Shown: piece by piece, positions 28,369 through 37,930 of the stretch
How positions within the stretch are numbered: position 1 is the stretch's first letter
How the letters are laid out: the number at the start of each line of letters is the position of its first letter
Assembly: GCF_003332305.1 (NCBI RefSeq)
Contig: NZ_QOIO01000012.1
Span: 1-64,000, forward strand
Source: Microvirga aerophila
Lineage (GTDB): Bacteria > Pseudomonadota > Alphaproteobacteria > Rhizobiales > Beijerinckiaceae
Reading direction: 5' to 3'
Length of the DNA stretch: 64,000 bases
Translations under genes and position numbers: made by a program
Notes under the pieces: generated by a model
Databases searched by the model: none
The model's input: the letters and a program-made list of their open reading frames with translations, nothing else
What the model was told of the DNA's origin: nothing

Positions 28369-28599
28369 CTGGGCCGCCGAAAGAAAGAACGTCTTAGATG
28401 AGGTGCAATGTGGCGACGTGCGACGAACAACACAAGGATGACTACGGCGGCAATGGTGGAGCGCAGTTCCGTCGCACCGGAGCCGCCATCGAGAGAGATA
28501 CCGAACCATTTCCCGCTCCCTTCAAAGAAGCCTGATCAGTATCACCGGAAGTGCGCTCACCGCATCCACGAGCCTCGACTGGGATAACCACGCGAGCAT
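28359..28599 (-). pseudogene. small membrane protein reading frame with apparent frameshift
   Basis: From the ATG at 28599 one frame reads MLAWLSQSRLVDAVSALPV and ILIRLL, then stops at 28522. The next frame continues without a start as FFEGSGKWFGISLDGGSG, then a transmembrane-like IAAVVILVLFVARR and a basic tail ending at 28359, overlapping the crystallin ATG. Together the two frames look like one small bitopic membrane protein interrupted by a frameshift near 28525. It could also be a programmed frameshift or two tiny ORFs. Confidence 0.4.
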
Positions 28600-29214
28600 A
28601 GCGGGAATGGGTAATCACTCTCGTTACTCAGACTGCACCTAAGGTTACTGGAGGCTCTGGCTTCTTATGGCCAAAGTGAAACGGGCCCGTTGACGTCGCG
28701 GGCCACAACTTGCATGGCATTGCACGTTCATCGAATGACTGCTGACAAGTCGCCAGCCTGTCCGATTCGAGAACAACCTATTAGGACTCTGGACGTATAC
28801 GCATAAATTGCGATCAGGCGTGAGTATAGTATCTGAAAGTTGCCTTATGAGCGAGGGAAAATTTCCAGGCGTGGAATTGTGTGCCCGTCGGCCAGACGGT
28901 AGAATATCATACCTCGGGCTTGCAGAAGGCAGAGATCCCAATTTTGCGGTCCGTCTTAAGTTTATCTCTGGGAGATTGCCGACGGAGGATCTGGGAATCT
29001 CAGTGGGTCCACCTTGCATCGTTGGTGGCGAATGCCTTGCTCCTCATAGGTCTGGCTCGGGTCAAAGTCTGCCCTTGGAAGCTTGCGGTGATTGTCCGCT
29101 TGTTAATCGATGCCGTTGAAAAGCTCTGCCGGTTGAGCCACTGGGTGCCCGGCTCTCGCTTCTTAGTGGCTGGGGTGAAGGTGATCGGAATCTGAGGCCG
29201 CGGGGCTCAGCCCG
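28600..29214. other. accessory stretch without a supported gene
   Basis: About 615 bases between the crystallin/TcA transcript and transposase remains. Overlapping frames exist on both strands (plus 28808-29119 and 28881-29195, minus 28645-29019), but none has a convincing ribosome-binding site or recognisable family. The one at 28881 has a hydrophobic middle (LVANALLLIGLARV) and could be a relic of something. The promoter for the minus-strand Tc transcript should lie near its left end. Confidence 0.4.
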
Positions 29215-29500
29215 TCACCTCGCGCAGGCGGGCGCTGCCGCGGTCAGCCGAGCCATGCGGCGCAGGTTCTGGATCATGGCTACCCGATGGAACTCGTCCC
29301 TGGCTCCCATCAGTCCGCGCAGGCGCATGCGCTCGAACCGCAGGATAGTCATGAGATGAACAAACAGCATCTCGACCTTCTTCCGCTCGTTGCGCGAGGT
29401 CGCAAACTGCGGCGTTCTGGCCAACTGACGCGCCTGATCGCGCGCCTCTTCATGGACGATGGGCCAAAAGCAGCGGCGCCCGGGGGAGAGGAATCTTCGG
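29215..29500 (-). pseudogene. IS1182-like transposase C-terminal remnant
   Basis: The minus strand reads HEEARDQARQLARTPQF, ATSRNERKKVEMLFVHL, ILRFERMRLRGLMGARDEF and IQNLRRMARL, the C-terminal end of IS1182-family (DDE, IS5-related) transposases. The catalytic part is missing, and the frame changes near 29470, where an adjoining frame reads PEWFEPAAAQERLVPKIPL. It is a truncated, frame-shifted relic of an insertion inside the element. Confidence 0.7.
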
Positions 29501-29729
29501 AACAAGCCGCTCCTGAGCTGCCGCAGGCTCGAACCATTCGGGTTCGTGGGTAGGATCCTTATTCTGATCCACGGCATCGCGGCTGGCATTGACAAGTGCC
29601 AGCCCTTTTCCCGCAATTCATTCCATAAACAGACTTACCGGAAATCCGCAGGACCTTCCCACATGCGCGCGAGCCTGTATGCTCGCCAACCTAAAGGCCG
29701 TAAGGAGCCGGTTCTGGGGGCGCTAGGTA

Positions 29730-30143
29730 ATGACTTGGACGCGAGGATTCTTTCGGCTGTGGGTCGCCCTCAGTCTCATCTGGGGCGTCTATGTCTTTGC
29801 ACAGTTCAGCACCATAAACCTGAACAACACTCGCAACTGGCTGATCGTGTCAGAGTTCTGCACCCAGCATACGAGGCAGGGTGAAGAGATCCTGATGGCC
29901 TATGAGCTGGAAGAGATCCTCGAAACCGGACGCCAAGAGAAGTATCCGCAAGCAATACGGGTGTCTGTGCCAAACGTTATTGCCTGCGAGCGTGATAATC
30001 GCTTCCGCTCCAACTTGCGCATTGCATGGGACACAGGAACGGAGCTTGTTGGCGCTCTCTTCCTGCCGCCTCTGGTTTTGCTGGGTGTCGGCATGATCTG
30101 CGGCTGGGTACTCTCAGGATTCAGAGCCAAACGAACAGCCTGA
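29730..30143 (+). CDS. small membrane protein, two transmembrane segments
   Basis: 137 residues. TM1 is near the start (FFRLWVALSLIWGVYVFAQF) and TM2 near the end (LVGALFLPPLVLLGVGMICGW), giving both termini in the cytoplasm with a soluble loop of about 75 residues containing two Cys. The opening MTWTRGFFRLW is common among alphaproteobacterial small inner-membrane proteins of unknown function. It lies just after transposase debris and is transcribed away from it. Confidence 0.65.
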   Translation: MTWTRGFFRLWVALSLIWGVYVFAQFSTINLNNTRNWLIVSEFCTQHTRQGEEILMAYELEEILETGRQEKYPQAIRVSVPNVIACERDNRFRSNLRIAWDTGTELVGALFLPPLVLLGVGMICGWVLSGFRAKRTA

Positions 30144-30327
30144 CCATCTCTGAGCGCGGAAACTTCTCTGGCCTCGCGGTCGGTCATAGCGCCAATTGGC
30201 GCTTTGCTCCGGTCGCCGCCGCTTGGCCCTCGCGATAGCCTCCGATACCGTCCAGTGATGGATGGAACGAACTGGCATTGGCGATCACTTAGACCGCTGC
30301 AATAGTTCAGTTGGGCGGGGACGAGTT

Positions 30328-30645
30328 ATGCGCTGGATTTTGATCGTTGGCTTGTTACTTTGGGCCATATTCGGAAGCCCGAAGTCCGATATTGCAAGCT
30401 GGATATGGGGAGATGAGGCTGCCCCATGGGAAACAGTGGACGCATTTTACTACCCCGACCGCAACGACCTCACAAAAGATCGCCGCTCTAGCGGCCTCTC
30501 GTCCGTCGACGCATGCAGAACTTGGATCAACGGGGTTTCTCGTTCCTTCAACGACGTAGGAGTGAAACGCGGAGACTATGAGTGTGGGGTCGGCCACATT
30601 CGCGATTTCGGCTCAATGAAAGTTTACCGAGTGACGGTTCGTTAA
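30328..30645 (+). CDS. small hypothetical protein with N-terminal membrane anchor
   Basis: 105 residues from the ATG at 30328 (MRWILIVGLLLWAIFG), which gives a clean N-terminal hydrophobic segment; earlier in-frame starts add an unlikely leader. The remainder is soluble with two Cys (DACRTWINGV and YECGVGHI), so it is probably periplasmic, anchored or secreted. No family recognised. It is followed by a stem-loop. Confidence 0.55.
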   Translation: MRWILIVGLLLWAIFGSPKSDIASWIWGDEAAPWETVDAFYYPDRNDLTKDRRSSGLSSVDACRTWINGVSRSFNDVGVKRGDYECGVGHIRDFGSMKVYRVTVR

Positions 30646-31082
30646 ACTGCCTAGCCCATAGCCGTTCGGTTCAGTAATCGCGCTTCCGCAATTTGTGGCC
30701 GGAAACACGAACGCCCCGGCCAAGGAGGGTAGAACTCTCGGCCAGGGCGCTTTCAGTGCTGAGCCCACTGCGCCGGACTGATACGCAACGCGCCGGGCTC
30801 ATCCAGACTGCACGGTCATGGTAGATAATCTGTGGGCGTCGGAAACTTGTGATCTAAAAACAGCAAAGGCCTCGGTGGCTTTCCGACCTTAGGCCTAAGA
30901 CCAAGGACAGGTTACGCCCTCTTTCACACGGATTACAGTGGGAGTGATCATCGCAACGCGGCGTAACTCTTGCCACAGTTTGCTCAGTCTGACCGCTGGA
31001 GGGGACCTTCTCCGGCAGCCATTTCCATAAACGCCCTACATGAATTTGGCAGTGGGCGTGACCATCGAACGGAAGAGGGCAC
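30646..31082. other. intergenic stretch with stem-loop
   Basis: A 437-base gap. The only structure is the stem-loop at 30712-30749. The long minus-strand frame over 30854-31333 is a shadow without a ribosome-binding site. I see no gene. Confidence 0.4.
30712..30749 (+). terminator. stem-loop, probable terminator
   Basis: CGCCCCGGCCAAGGA pairs imperfectly with TCTCGGCCAGGGCG about 10 bases on, followed by CTTTC. It lies 70 bases after the preceding stop. The weak T-run makes it a moderate candidate. Confidence 0.45.
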
Positions 31083-31355
31083 ATGAAAAAGAACCCAAGG
31101 CTGACCAATCCACAGAAGCGCAAGCTGACCGCGCTGACCACACTGCGGCGCTGGCTGGAGCATTGGTACGGCGAAACGGATGATCGGACTACGAAGCAGC
31201 ACATAACGCGCCAACTCGAGGCTCTCGACATCGCGATCAGCACGCTGAACAGCAACCCAGACTGGGAAGAGAGCAGCCCATGGAACGACAAGTACCAGTC
31301 GAGGATCAGGAGGCAGAGCCCACGCACTGCCACGCGTCGATACTTCCAGGCTTGA
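31083..31355 (+). CDS. small basic hypothetical protein
   Basis: 90 residues, strongly basic, helical (QKRKLTALTTLRRWLEHWYG, then ITRQLEALDIAISTLN). AGAGGG lies 5-6 bases before the ATG. The helical heptad-like pattern suggests a short coiled-coil or nucleic-acid-binding protein. No family recognised. Confidence 0.5.
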   Translation: MKKNPRLTNPQKRKLTALTTLRRWLEHWYGETDDRTTKQHITRQLEALDIAISTLNSNPDWEESSPWNDKYQSRIRRQSPRTATRRYFQA

Positions 31356-31424
31356 TGCTAAATGGATTGAGGCATCCATTAGTACGTGAATCGTTGTAGC
31401 CTCGCCCGTTATTCCAACTCACTC

Positions 31425-31946
31425 TTACATCAAGCGAACAATAGCCTCTCGCATGGACCCAAGGTCGTAGTTGAAGCCCTGCCATCCAGCTCGCCGCGCT
31501 GTGGGAGAGAGGGGTTTGCGCACCTTGAACATCTCGGGGTGTTGAAGGTCTTCTGAAAGGTAATAGATGGCATATTGATAGATGTTGTCTGCAACAAGCT
31601 TAAAGATTTTGTCACTAATATAGGCCAGTTTTTTATCAAGCTTGAGCTTTTTTTCCAATACAATGAATACAGGCACGTAGATACCATCTTCTATTAGTTC
31701 AAGCTGTGACTTCCATGATGCGCCCGGGATCGACCTTGGAACTACGTCCAAGGATCCTTTTACCTTTTTAGTCTTAATCTGAGCGGTATACCCACAGAAG
31801 GAGCAGACAATATCGATGCACTTCGTATTGCGCGGGAGCCGCCGGAGAGTGCGTGCGCGCTTGCATCGGGGGCATTCGCAACGTTCCGCAACGAGGGCCT
31901 CTCCGCGGTCTCCGAGTTGTTGATGTCTTGTCCGCTTTGTCGCCAT
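31425..31946 (-). CDS. DpnI-like (Dam-replacing family) PD-(D/E)XK nuclease
   Basis: About 173 residues from the ATG at 31946; a GTG at 32000 is possible. It has a four-Cys zinc module (CPRC at 25-28, CSFC at 48-51) wrapped around a nuclease core with Asp45 in KCIDIVC and Gln56-Ile-Lys58 in YTAQIKTKK. This is the DpnI layout (D-x10-E-x-K) with the usual Glu replaced by Gln. The C-terminus KPLSPTARRAGWQGFN matches the conserved tail of the DpnI N-terminal domain. DpnI also has a C-terminal winged helix that reads methylated GATC; it is absent here. It overlaps the upstream WGR ORF by about 170 bases in another frame. A restriction-type or effector nuclease is likely. Confidence 0.7.
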   Translation of the reverse strand: MATKRTRHQQLGDRGEALVAERCECPRCKRARTLRRLPRNTKCIDIVCSFCGYTAQIKTKKVKGSLDVVPRSIPGASWKSQLELIEDGIYVPVFIVLEKKLKLDKKLAYISDKIFKLVADNIYQYAIYYLSEDLQHPEMFKVRKPLSPTARRAGWQGFNYDLGSMREAIVRLM

Positions 31947-32253
31947 GCTCGCTCGGATCTCTAGAACGGTCACCTTCGGTTTGATTATGTGCTCTCTCAC
32001 AGATCAGGGTAGCCTCGCCGCCGTTGACCCTTGCGAGTACCTCTAATGCCTTCCCAGCCTCGGCCTCACTTTTGAAGACCTCGACCGACTCCCGGCCGGT
32101 GGTTCTGATCCGACCCCAATTGCGCACCAGGCGCATGGTCCCAAATAAGTCGCGCTCGATCATCAGGCTGTAGAAGCGCCGGATGCCCTGCTCCGGGTCG
32201 ATCCGGAGCAGCACAAGGTGGTGCTTGATGGGCGACCTCAGGTCGTCAGGCAT
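31774..32253 (-). CDS. WGR-domain protein overlapping the DpnI-like nuclease
   Basis: A 159-residue frame. Residues 10-80 are a WGR domain (RRFYSLMIERDLFGTMRLVRNWGRI and SVEVFKSEAEAGKALEVLA, in two pieces). From about residue 85 on, the sequence loses protein character, because the same bases encode the nuclease in the next frame. Either the annotated C-terminus is not real and a single frameshift near 32000 split an original WGR-nuclease fusion, or the two are translated from overlapping starts. WGR domains bind nucleic acids in PARPs and in many bacterial defence proteins. Confidence 0.65.
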   Translation of the reverse strand: MPDDLRSPIKHHLVLLRIDPEQGIRRFYSLMIERDLFGTMRLVRNWGRIRTTGRESVEVFKSEAEAGKALEVLARVNGGEATLICERAHNQTEGDRSRDPSEHGDKADKTSTTRRPRRGPRCGTLRMPPMQARTHSPAAPAQYEVHRYCLLLLWVYRSD

Positions 32254-32273
32254 TGCGAGGCCAATCGGTCACT

Positions 32274-32804
32274 TCATGCCCCCGCGCGGGCCTCAACCAA
32301 CTTCTTTCTCAACCCCGCCTCTAATCGGCGAGAAACGGTCTTTCCTACGTTCGTGAAGATCTGCACCTTCATCATCCACGCCGACAAGCGTGGGAAGGTG
32401 CCATTGAGTTCACCGGCCATGTCCTTGAGCCACGTCGTAGTCCCGAGCGGCACAAGGAACGTCGCCTGCTGGCCTGTCGCGAGTTCCAGCGGTGCGACGT
32501 GCGAGAGCCGGATCCCGTGCAGCATCTGGATCGCGTAGCGTTTCGGGAAGAGTCCGAACCGCCATCCCACGTTCGTGATGGTCACGGGCTACTGCCCAAG
32601 ATTCACGACATGCACCGAAATGTATTCCGGCATCTCAGGCTCGCCTGGGCGCACGATGACCCGAGGCCCTGCCCTGACAGCGAGCTTCACAGCAGTCTGC
32701 TGCCTCGCAAGGTGCAGCGACACGCCGACTGCAAGGAGCGCTCCGATACCGGATACCCACGTCCCGGCGACCTCCAACAAGCATAATGTAGGCTCGTCCA
32801 TCAC
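32274..32804 (-). pseudogene. membrane protein gene interrupted by an in-frame TAG
   Basis: Two halves in the same frame flank one stop codon at 32589-32591. The N-terminal half has a TM segment (VSGIGALLAVGVSLHLAR) and ends EYISVHVVNLGQ. Right after the TAG the second half goes on as PVTITNVGWRFGL and PLGTTTWLKDM. The join VVNLG-x-x-PVTITNVGW is the continuous sequence typical of this widespread small-membrane-protein family. A single nonsense change (an Arg or Gln codon to TAG) is the simplest explanation; sequencing error or readthrough are alternatives. Confidence 0.7.
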
Positions 32805-32843
32805 GATCTCGCTCTGCCCCTCTCCTCACCTGCCTCAAAGCAA

Positions 32844-33275
32844 TTAAAACCGGCTCGGCCCGTTATGCGCACCCTTTAGTCGCCTCTGTCGATCCTCCTC
32901 GACCTTGCGCCGGAACTCTTGATACCTCGCCTCTTCTTTCGTCGCTTTGATCCCCTTTTGAAGCGCTGTTATCTGCGTGAGATCCATTTTTTGGGGCGAA
33001 GCATCTTTGAGGTGATCTTGAAGCTCCGGATTAGCTGCGATGATCCGTTTGACGGCTCGGCGCGTCTGAAAATCAGCCACCTTGTCACTGAGCATTAGGA
33101 AAAGCAGCAACCCGAACATGAAGAATGCTGAGGCGATAATGGCGGTACCGCTGGCGCATCCGCCGCGTCCGCAACTTCGGCTTGAATCCTCAAGGCCAAG
33201 GACATGGACAAGGACAATGCTGCCAATAACACCCGCTGCAATGAGCAGACATGCCACCCAGCCTTTTAGTTTCAC
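32844..33275 (-). CDS. hypothetical membrane protein
   Basis: 143 residues from a GTG at 33275 preceded by GGAGAGG at a short distance; longer starts are open but poor. TM1 is WVACLLIAAGVIGSIVLVHV and TM2 is IIASAFFMFGLLLFLML, with a Cys-containing loop (SCGRGGCAS) between them and a charged cytoplasmic tail (EARYQEFRRKVEEDRQRR). It sits between the broken membrane gene and the DUF6161-like gene on the same strand. No family recognised. Confidence 0.6.
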   Translation of the reverse strand: MKLKGWVACLLIAAGVIGSIVLVHVLGLEDSSRSCGRGGCASGTAIIASAFFMFGLLLFLMLSDKVADFQTRRAVKRIIAANPELQDHLKDASPQKMDLTQITALQKGIKATKEEARYQEFRRKVEEDRQRRLKGAHNGPSRF

Positions 33276-33508
33276 GAGCCTCTCCGTTTGATTGGCACTG
33301 AACCACCTCCGCTTTGTTGGATGCACTGCAACAGCCACTCCAAAGCACTTCGCCGCTTCGGATTTCGCAAGGCCTTTGGAGGAATGCCGCTTCCGCGTGC
33401 GCAAAAAACTGTGGGAGGAGATACGATTTTACAGACCTTGGGCCTTGTCGCTACTTGACCAGTGTCCTTAGCGAGAAGGTATCCATTCACCTGGTCGACA
33501 ACAGCGAA

Positions 33509-34705
33509 TTATCGCTTTTCCAGAACCTTCGACAGGATCCCTGCTGGCCCAAGGTCCGGAGCGGCATCATCTTTGACGATCCCGTCCGTGGTGGGTCGGA
33601 ATAAGGCTGCAAGGACGATTGCCCTATCCTTTTCCTCAGCTCCCTTCTTCTCGGTAAGGGCCAAGTAGGTCATCGCCATCGTAGCCCGTTCCTCCGCATC
33701 AATGGCCAAGTGATGCTCGCTCATGAAGAGCCGAACGATAAGTCGAGCTGCCCAGAACACCATCGTCGTCATCACGACGCCGATGGCACCAAGAATGACG
33801 AAGAGCGCTGGAGGTTGTGAACTGGTTTGTTCGGCGAGATTGATTGCTTTGCTGCTGATCAAGAACAGGCCGATAAGCAGCGATACGCCAGCAATAACGG
33901 CGAACCACAGCAGAAGAGTACGATGATTTTTCGCTGTATCTCTGTGCTGTTTTGCTTTGTCCCTCCAGTAATCAACTGGAGCTTTAATCTTCATAAATTC
34001 TTCGTACGTCGCTTGCACGGCTTTGAACTCTTGGATGGCCTCCGTGATCTGGGCCCTTTTAGCTTCCTCAAAGTTTTTAGCGTACCGCGAGGCGAATTTT
34101 TGCATGATACGTAGGTAACGCTCATGCTTCGCTTTCATCTTCTCAAAGTGTTCCAGCTCTACAGCTTTCTGCTTCCGCAGGAGTTCGATATCGTCTCCGT
34201 ATTTGGCAGATAGGGCATCCAATGCCTTCTTTGAGCTTTTGGCACTTCCGGGCGAAATGCCCTCCTCGAAGTTGTATGCGAGTTGGACGCCCCTCAGGAC
34301 GTCTCGTTGCTGGATGTTTAGATTTGGCAGCTGATTAGTGACAGCCGCTAAAACAGCTGCAGCTACAGGAGCGCCACGCTCCTCACAAATCCGCCCAATG
34401 AATTTTGCTGTCGGGGTCGTTGAAATTGGCAACCCCACGTTGCGGAACACTTGGACAAAAGCACTTTCCATGTTTCCCGCATTGTTAGGATGTGAGCGCC
34501 AGTGGTGCAGTGCATTCTGTAGGGCGTTTATTTGCTGATGAACAATGTTGTGCATGTGCTGGCCAGCATGATCTGCTTGTGACAGCCAGCCGTAGATCCC
34601 CCTTTCACGATCGATGAATGCTTGGACCTCATCATGATCGTAGAACTGCAGAGTTCCGCCGTTCTCGTCCAATTTTACTTCCAGAATCGGTTCACGCTTT
34701 GCCAT
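33509..34705 (-). CDS. DUF6161-like coiled-coil membrane protein
   Basis: About 398 residues from the ATG at 34705 (MAKREPILEVKLDENGG). The N-terminal globular part is followed by a long coiled coil (about 190-290) and two TM segments (TLLLWFAVIAGVSLLIGLFL and ALFVILGAIGVVMTTMVFW, then RLIVRLFMSEHHLA). The C-terminus has the conserved pattern AEERATMAMTYLAL and ALFRPTTDGIVKDDAAP that I associate with DUF6161. The biochemical role is unknown. The company of a DpnI-like nuclease and WGR protein suggests a defence cluster, but that is inference by neighbourhood. Confidence 0.65.
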   Translation of the reverse strand: MAKREPILEVKLDENGGTLQFYDHDEVQAFIDRERGIYGWLSQADHAGQHMHNIVHQQINALQNALHHWRSHPNNAGNMESAFVQVFRNVGLPISTTPTAKFIGRICEERGAPVAAAVLAAVTNQLPNLNIQQRDVLRGVQLAYNFEEGISPGSAKSSKKALDALSAKYGDDIELLRKQKAVELEHFEKMKAKHERYLRIMQKFASRYAKNFEEAKRAQITEAIQEFKAVQATYEEFMKIKAPVDYWRDKAKQHRDTAKNHRTLLLWFAVIAGVSLLIGLFLISSKAINLAEQTSSQPPALFVILGAIGVVMTTMVFWAARLIVRLFMSEHHLAIDAEERATMAMTYLALTEKKGAEEKDRAIVLAALFRPTTDGIVKDDAAPDLGPAGILSKVLEKR

Positions 34706-34823
34706 CGCTGCCCCCAGAGCGTCCCACATGGCGAGTTCTCATAGCTCACCGTCTGTGGCGCAGGTATCAATAATACATCTTCGTACGCTACGACAGCGGG
34801 GTCGCACCGTCAGGCTCAAAACA

Positions 34824-34848
34824 AAAGGCCGCCTTTTGGGCGGCCTCA
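34824..34848 (-). terminator. Rho-independent terminator of groESL
   Basis: Read on the minus strand, GAGGCCGCC, loop CAAAA, GGCGGCC and a TTTT run follow the groEL stop by about 25 bases. The stem is perfect and GC-rich, so it should end the chaperonin transcript. Confidence 0.85.
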
Positions 34849-34872
34849 TTAGTGTCCCCACAGCAAATGGAC

Positions 34873-36534
<1,662 letters not shown>

Positions 36535-36564
36535 TCAGGTGGTTCTTGTGATTGGATCGGGTGC

Positions 36565-36879
36565 TTAGGCGGCCTTCTGCGAGGTGGTGGAACCTTCGAT
36601 CACGCCCATGATGTCGGATTCCTTCATGATCAGGAGGTCCTGACCATCGATCCGCACCTCGGTGCCAGACCACTTGCCGAACAGCACCCGGTCGCCGGCC
36701 TTCACGTCGAGAGCAGCCACCTTGCCGTTCTCGTCACGGGCGCCAGGGCCAACGGCGACGACTTCGCCCTCTTGCGGCTTCTCCTTGGCGGTATCCGGGA
36801 TGATGATGCCGCCGGCCGTCTTCTCTTCGGCTTCAATACGGCGGACGACAACGCGGTCGTATAAGGGACGGAATGTCAT
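36565..36879 (-). CDS. groS: co-chaperonin GroES
   Basis: 104 residues from the ATG at 36879 ([14 protein letters not shown]), with GGGAGG 7 bases upstream. The mobile loop [19 protein letters not shown] and roof region [10 protein letters not shown] are normal, and [15 protein letters not shown] is the standard C-terminal half. The C-terminus has an added tail ([13 protein letters not shown]). First gene of the operon; groEL follows after 45 bases. It caps the GroEL folding chamber. Confidence 0.96.
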   Translation of the reverse strand: MTFRPLYDRVVVRRIEAEEKTAGGIIIPDTAKEKPQEGEVVAVGPGARDENGKVAALDVKAGDRVLFGKWSGTEVRIDGQDLLIMKESDIMGVIEGSTTSQKAA

Positions 36880-36932
36880 GGGTGTGCCTCCCAAAGCATT
36901 TTAGGGACACTCAACTGCGCCGAGTGGCAGCG

Positions 36933-36959
36933 TTAGCACTCGACGGGGAAGAGTGCTAA
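36933..36959 (-). promoter_or_regulatory. CIRCE operator (HrcA binding site)
   Basis: TTAGCACTC, nine bases, GAGTGCTAA: a perfect match to the CIRCE consensus, located 54 bases upstream of the groES start. HrcA binds this inverted repeat and represses groESL, and heat shock relieves it. The promoter should lie immediately to the right on this strand. Confidence 0.97.
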
Positions 36960-37115
36960 GGAGAGATAATCTGCCGCGAGCCAGGACGCAATCTTATCCT
37001 GTTGGACAAAATGAGTTCTAGCGCGGGCGATGTCTTGTTAGCAGGTTGGACTGGAAGCAGGCCAACGACAGCGATCCATGACGAGTTTGAACTCTGCCTG
37101 ATCGCAAGAGAGCGC

Positions 37116-37388
37116 TCACTTAGGCCGCTCTTTCGTCCTAAACGCGTTCGTCTCAGTTCTTTGAGCAACTTCGACAGCAACCTCTGACCAGAATCGGAAT
37201 CCCTGCTCACTGCCCCTGGCGCGGCAGTAGAATGCTTGCTCACAGGCGGAGGCATAAGCTGTCCTGCCCTCGTAGGTTATAAGGCAAACCGCTTCGTATT
37301 CGGTCGCGGTTAGACCACCAGTACGAGTTGACCGGAGCCTAAAGAGACGAGCAAGGGATTCACGGACATGCCTAAGGAGAAGGCGCAT
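37116..37388 (-). CDS. small hypothetical protein (alphaproteobacterial family)
   Basis: 90 residues from the internal ATG at 37388 (MRLLLRHVRESLARLF). It continues TATEYEAVCLITYEGRTAYA, then FYCRARGSEQGFRFWSEVA and VEVAQRTETN. The Tyr-Glu-Ala and Gly-Phe-x-Phe-Trp patterns are the kind I have seen in small conserved proteins of Methylobacteriaceae, with no assigned function. The longer frame to 37523 would run over the att-arm repeats, so the internal start is preferred. It lies between groESL and the right att site. Confidence 0.5.
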   Translation of the reverse strand: MRLLLRHVRESLARLFRLRSTRTGGLTATEYEAVCLITYEGRTAYASACEQAFYCRARGSEQGFRFWSEVAVEVAQRTETNAFRTKERPK

Positions 37389-37438
37389 GCGAGAGAATGA
37401 AGCAAGCCTCTCCATCTTTTGCAAGCTACCGCCTGAGT

Positions 37439-37459
37439 TTGTGCCCCCAGTGTGCCCCC
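37439..37459 (+). repeat. tandem TGTGCCCCC pair at the right end, candidate integrase arm sites
   Basis: Two copies of TGTGCCCCC with an 11-base period, about 70 bases inside the right att copy. The pair matches the one at 4384-4404 near the other end in sequence, period and orientation. Read as arm-type sites of the P4-type integrase, by inference. Confidence 0.5.
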
Positions 37460-37527
37460 GACGCCAAAAACACGAAACGCCCCGATTGGAGCGTTTGCGG
37501 AAATTTTCAGAAATTTCAAGCAATTAG

Positions 37528-37578
37528 AGTGGTGCCCAGGGGCGGAATCGAACCACCGACACTGCGATTTTCAGTCGC
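37528..37578 (-). repeat. right att site (within tRNA-Phe)
   Basis: Bases 37528-37578 are identical to 4218-4268 over 51 positions; the first differing bases are G/T before and A/G after. This is the standard pattern for tyrosine-integrase elements using a tRNA 3' end as attachment site. Confidence 0.92.
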
Positions 37579-37605
37579 ATGCTCTACCAACTGAGCTACC
37601 TGGGC
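37530..37605 (-). tRNA. tRNA-Phe (GAA)
   Basis: The minus strand folds as a 76-nt tRNA: acceptor GCCCAGG pairs with CCTGGGC, D-arm AGCTCAGTTGGTAGAGC, anticodon loop CTGAAAA (anticodon GAA), T-arm GGTGGTTCGATTCCGCC and an encoded CCA. Its 3' part (37530-37578) is the right copy of the att repeat, so the integration preserved a complete tRNA on this side. Confidence 0.97.
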
Positions 37606-37706
37606 ATCCGGCGTCGGCCGTGGGCCGTTCGCGTCGAGGCCGGTTGTATAGTCAGCCTCGCGGCGCGTGTCCAGCTTTCTTGAGAAACAAATTCGAGGAA
37701 ATTTTT

Positions 37707-37907
37707 TCAGGCCTCTTGGTCGCCCTCATCGCGGTCCTCGTCGTCCTCAACGGCCGGGATCGCGTAGCGGCCGGAAAGCCAGCGGTTCAGGTCCACATCG
37801 GCGCAGCGTTTTGAACAGAATGGCCTGTATTCCGTCACCTCCGGCTTGCCGCAGATCGGGCACTGGCTCTTCAGGCCCTTGGGCTTGTTCTCGTTGGCGG
37901 GGTTCAT
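37707..37907 (-). CDS. yacG: DNA gyrase inhibitor YacG
   Basis: 66 residues from the ATG at 37907 (GGAGGG upstream). Zinc-binding CPICGKP and FCSKRCADVDL, then NRWLSGRYAIP, are the YacG signature, and an acidic tail follows. YacG binds GyrB and blocks DNA binding by gyrase. The gene lies 23 bases after maf on the same strand, the common alphaproteobacterial arrangement. Confidence 0.95.
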   Translation of the reverse strand: MNPANENKPKGLKSQCPICGKPEVTEYRPFCSKRCADVDLNRWLSGRYAIPAVEDDEDRDEGDQEA

Positions 37908-37930
37908 CCGGCCCTCCTGCCCTCGCGTCT

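Noticed and set aside
28808..29195. Plus-strand ORFs between the crystallin gene and the transposase relic
   Set aside because: Competing frames on both strands, no ribosome-binding site, no recognisable family.
30854..31333. 159-residue minus-strand ORF
   Set aside because: Cys/Ser-rich composition and overlap with the better supported 31083-31355 gene suggest a shadow.
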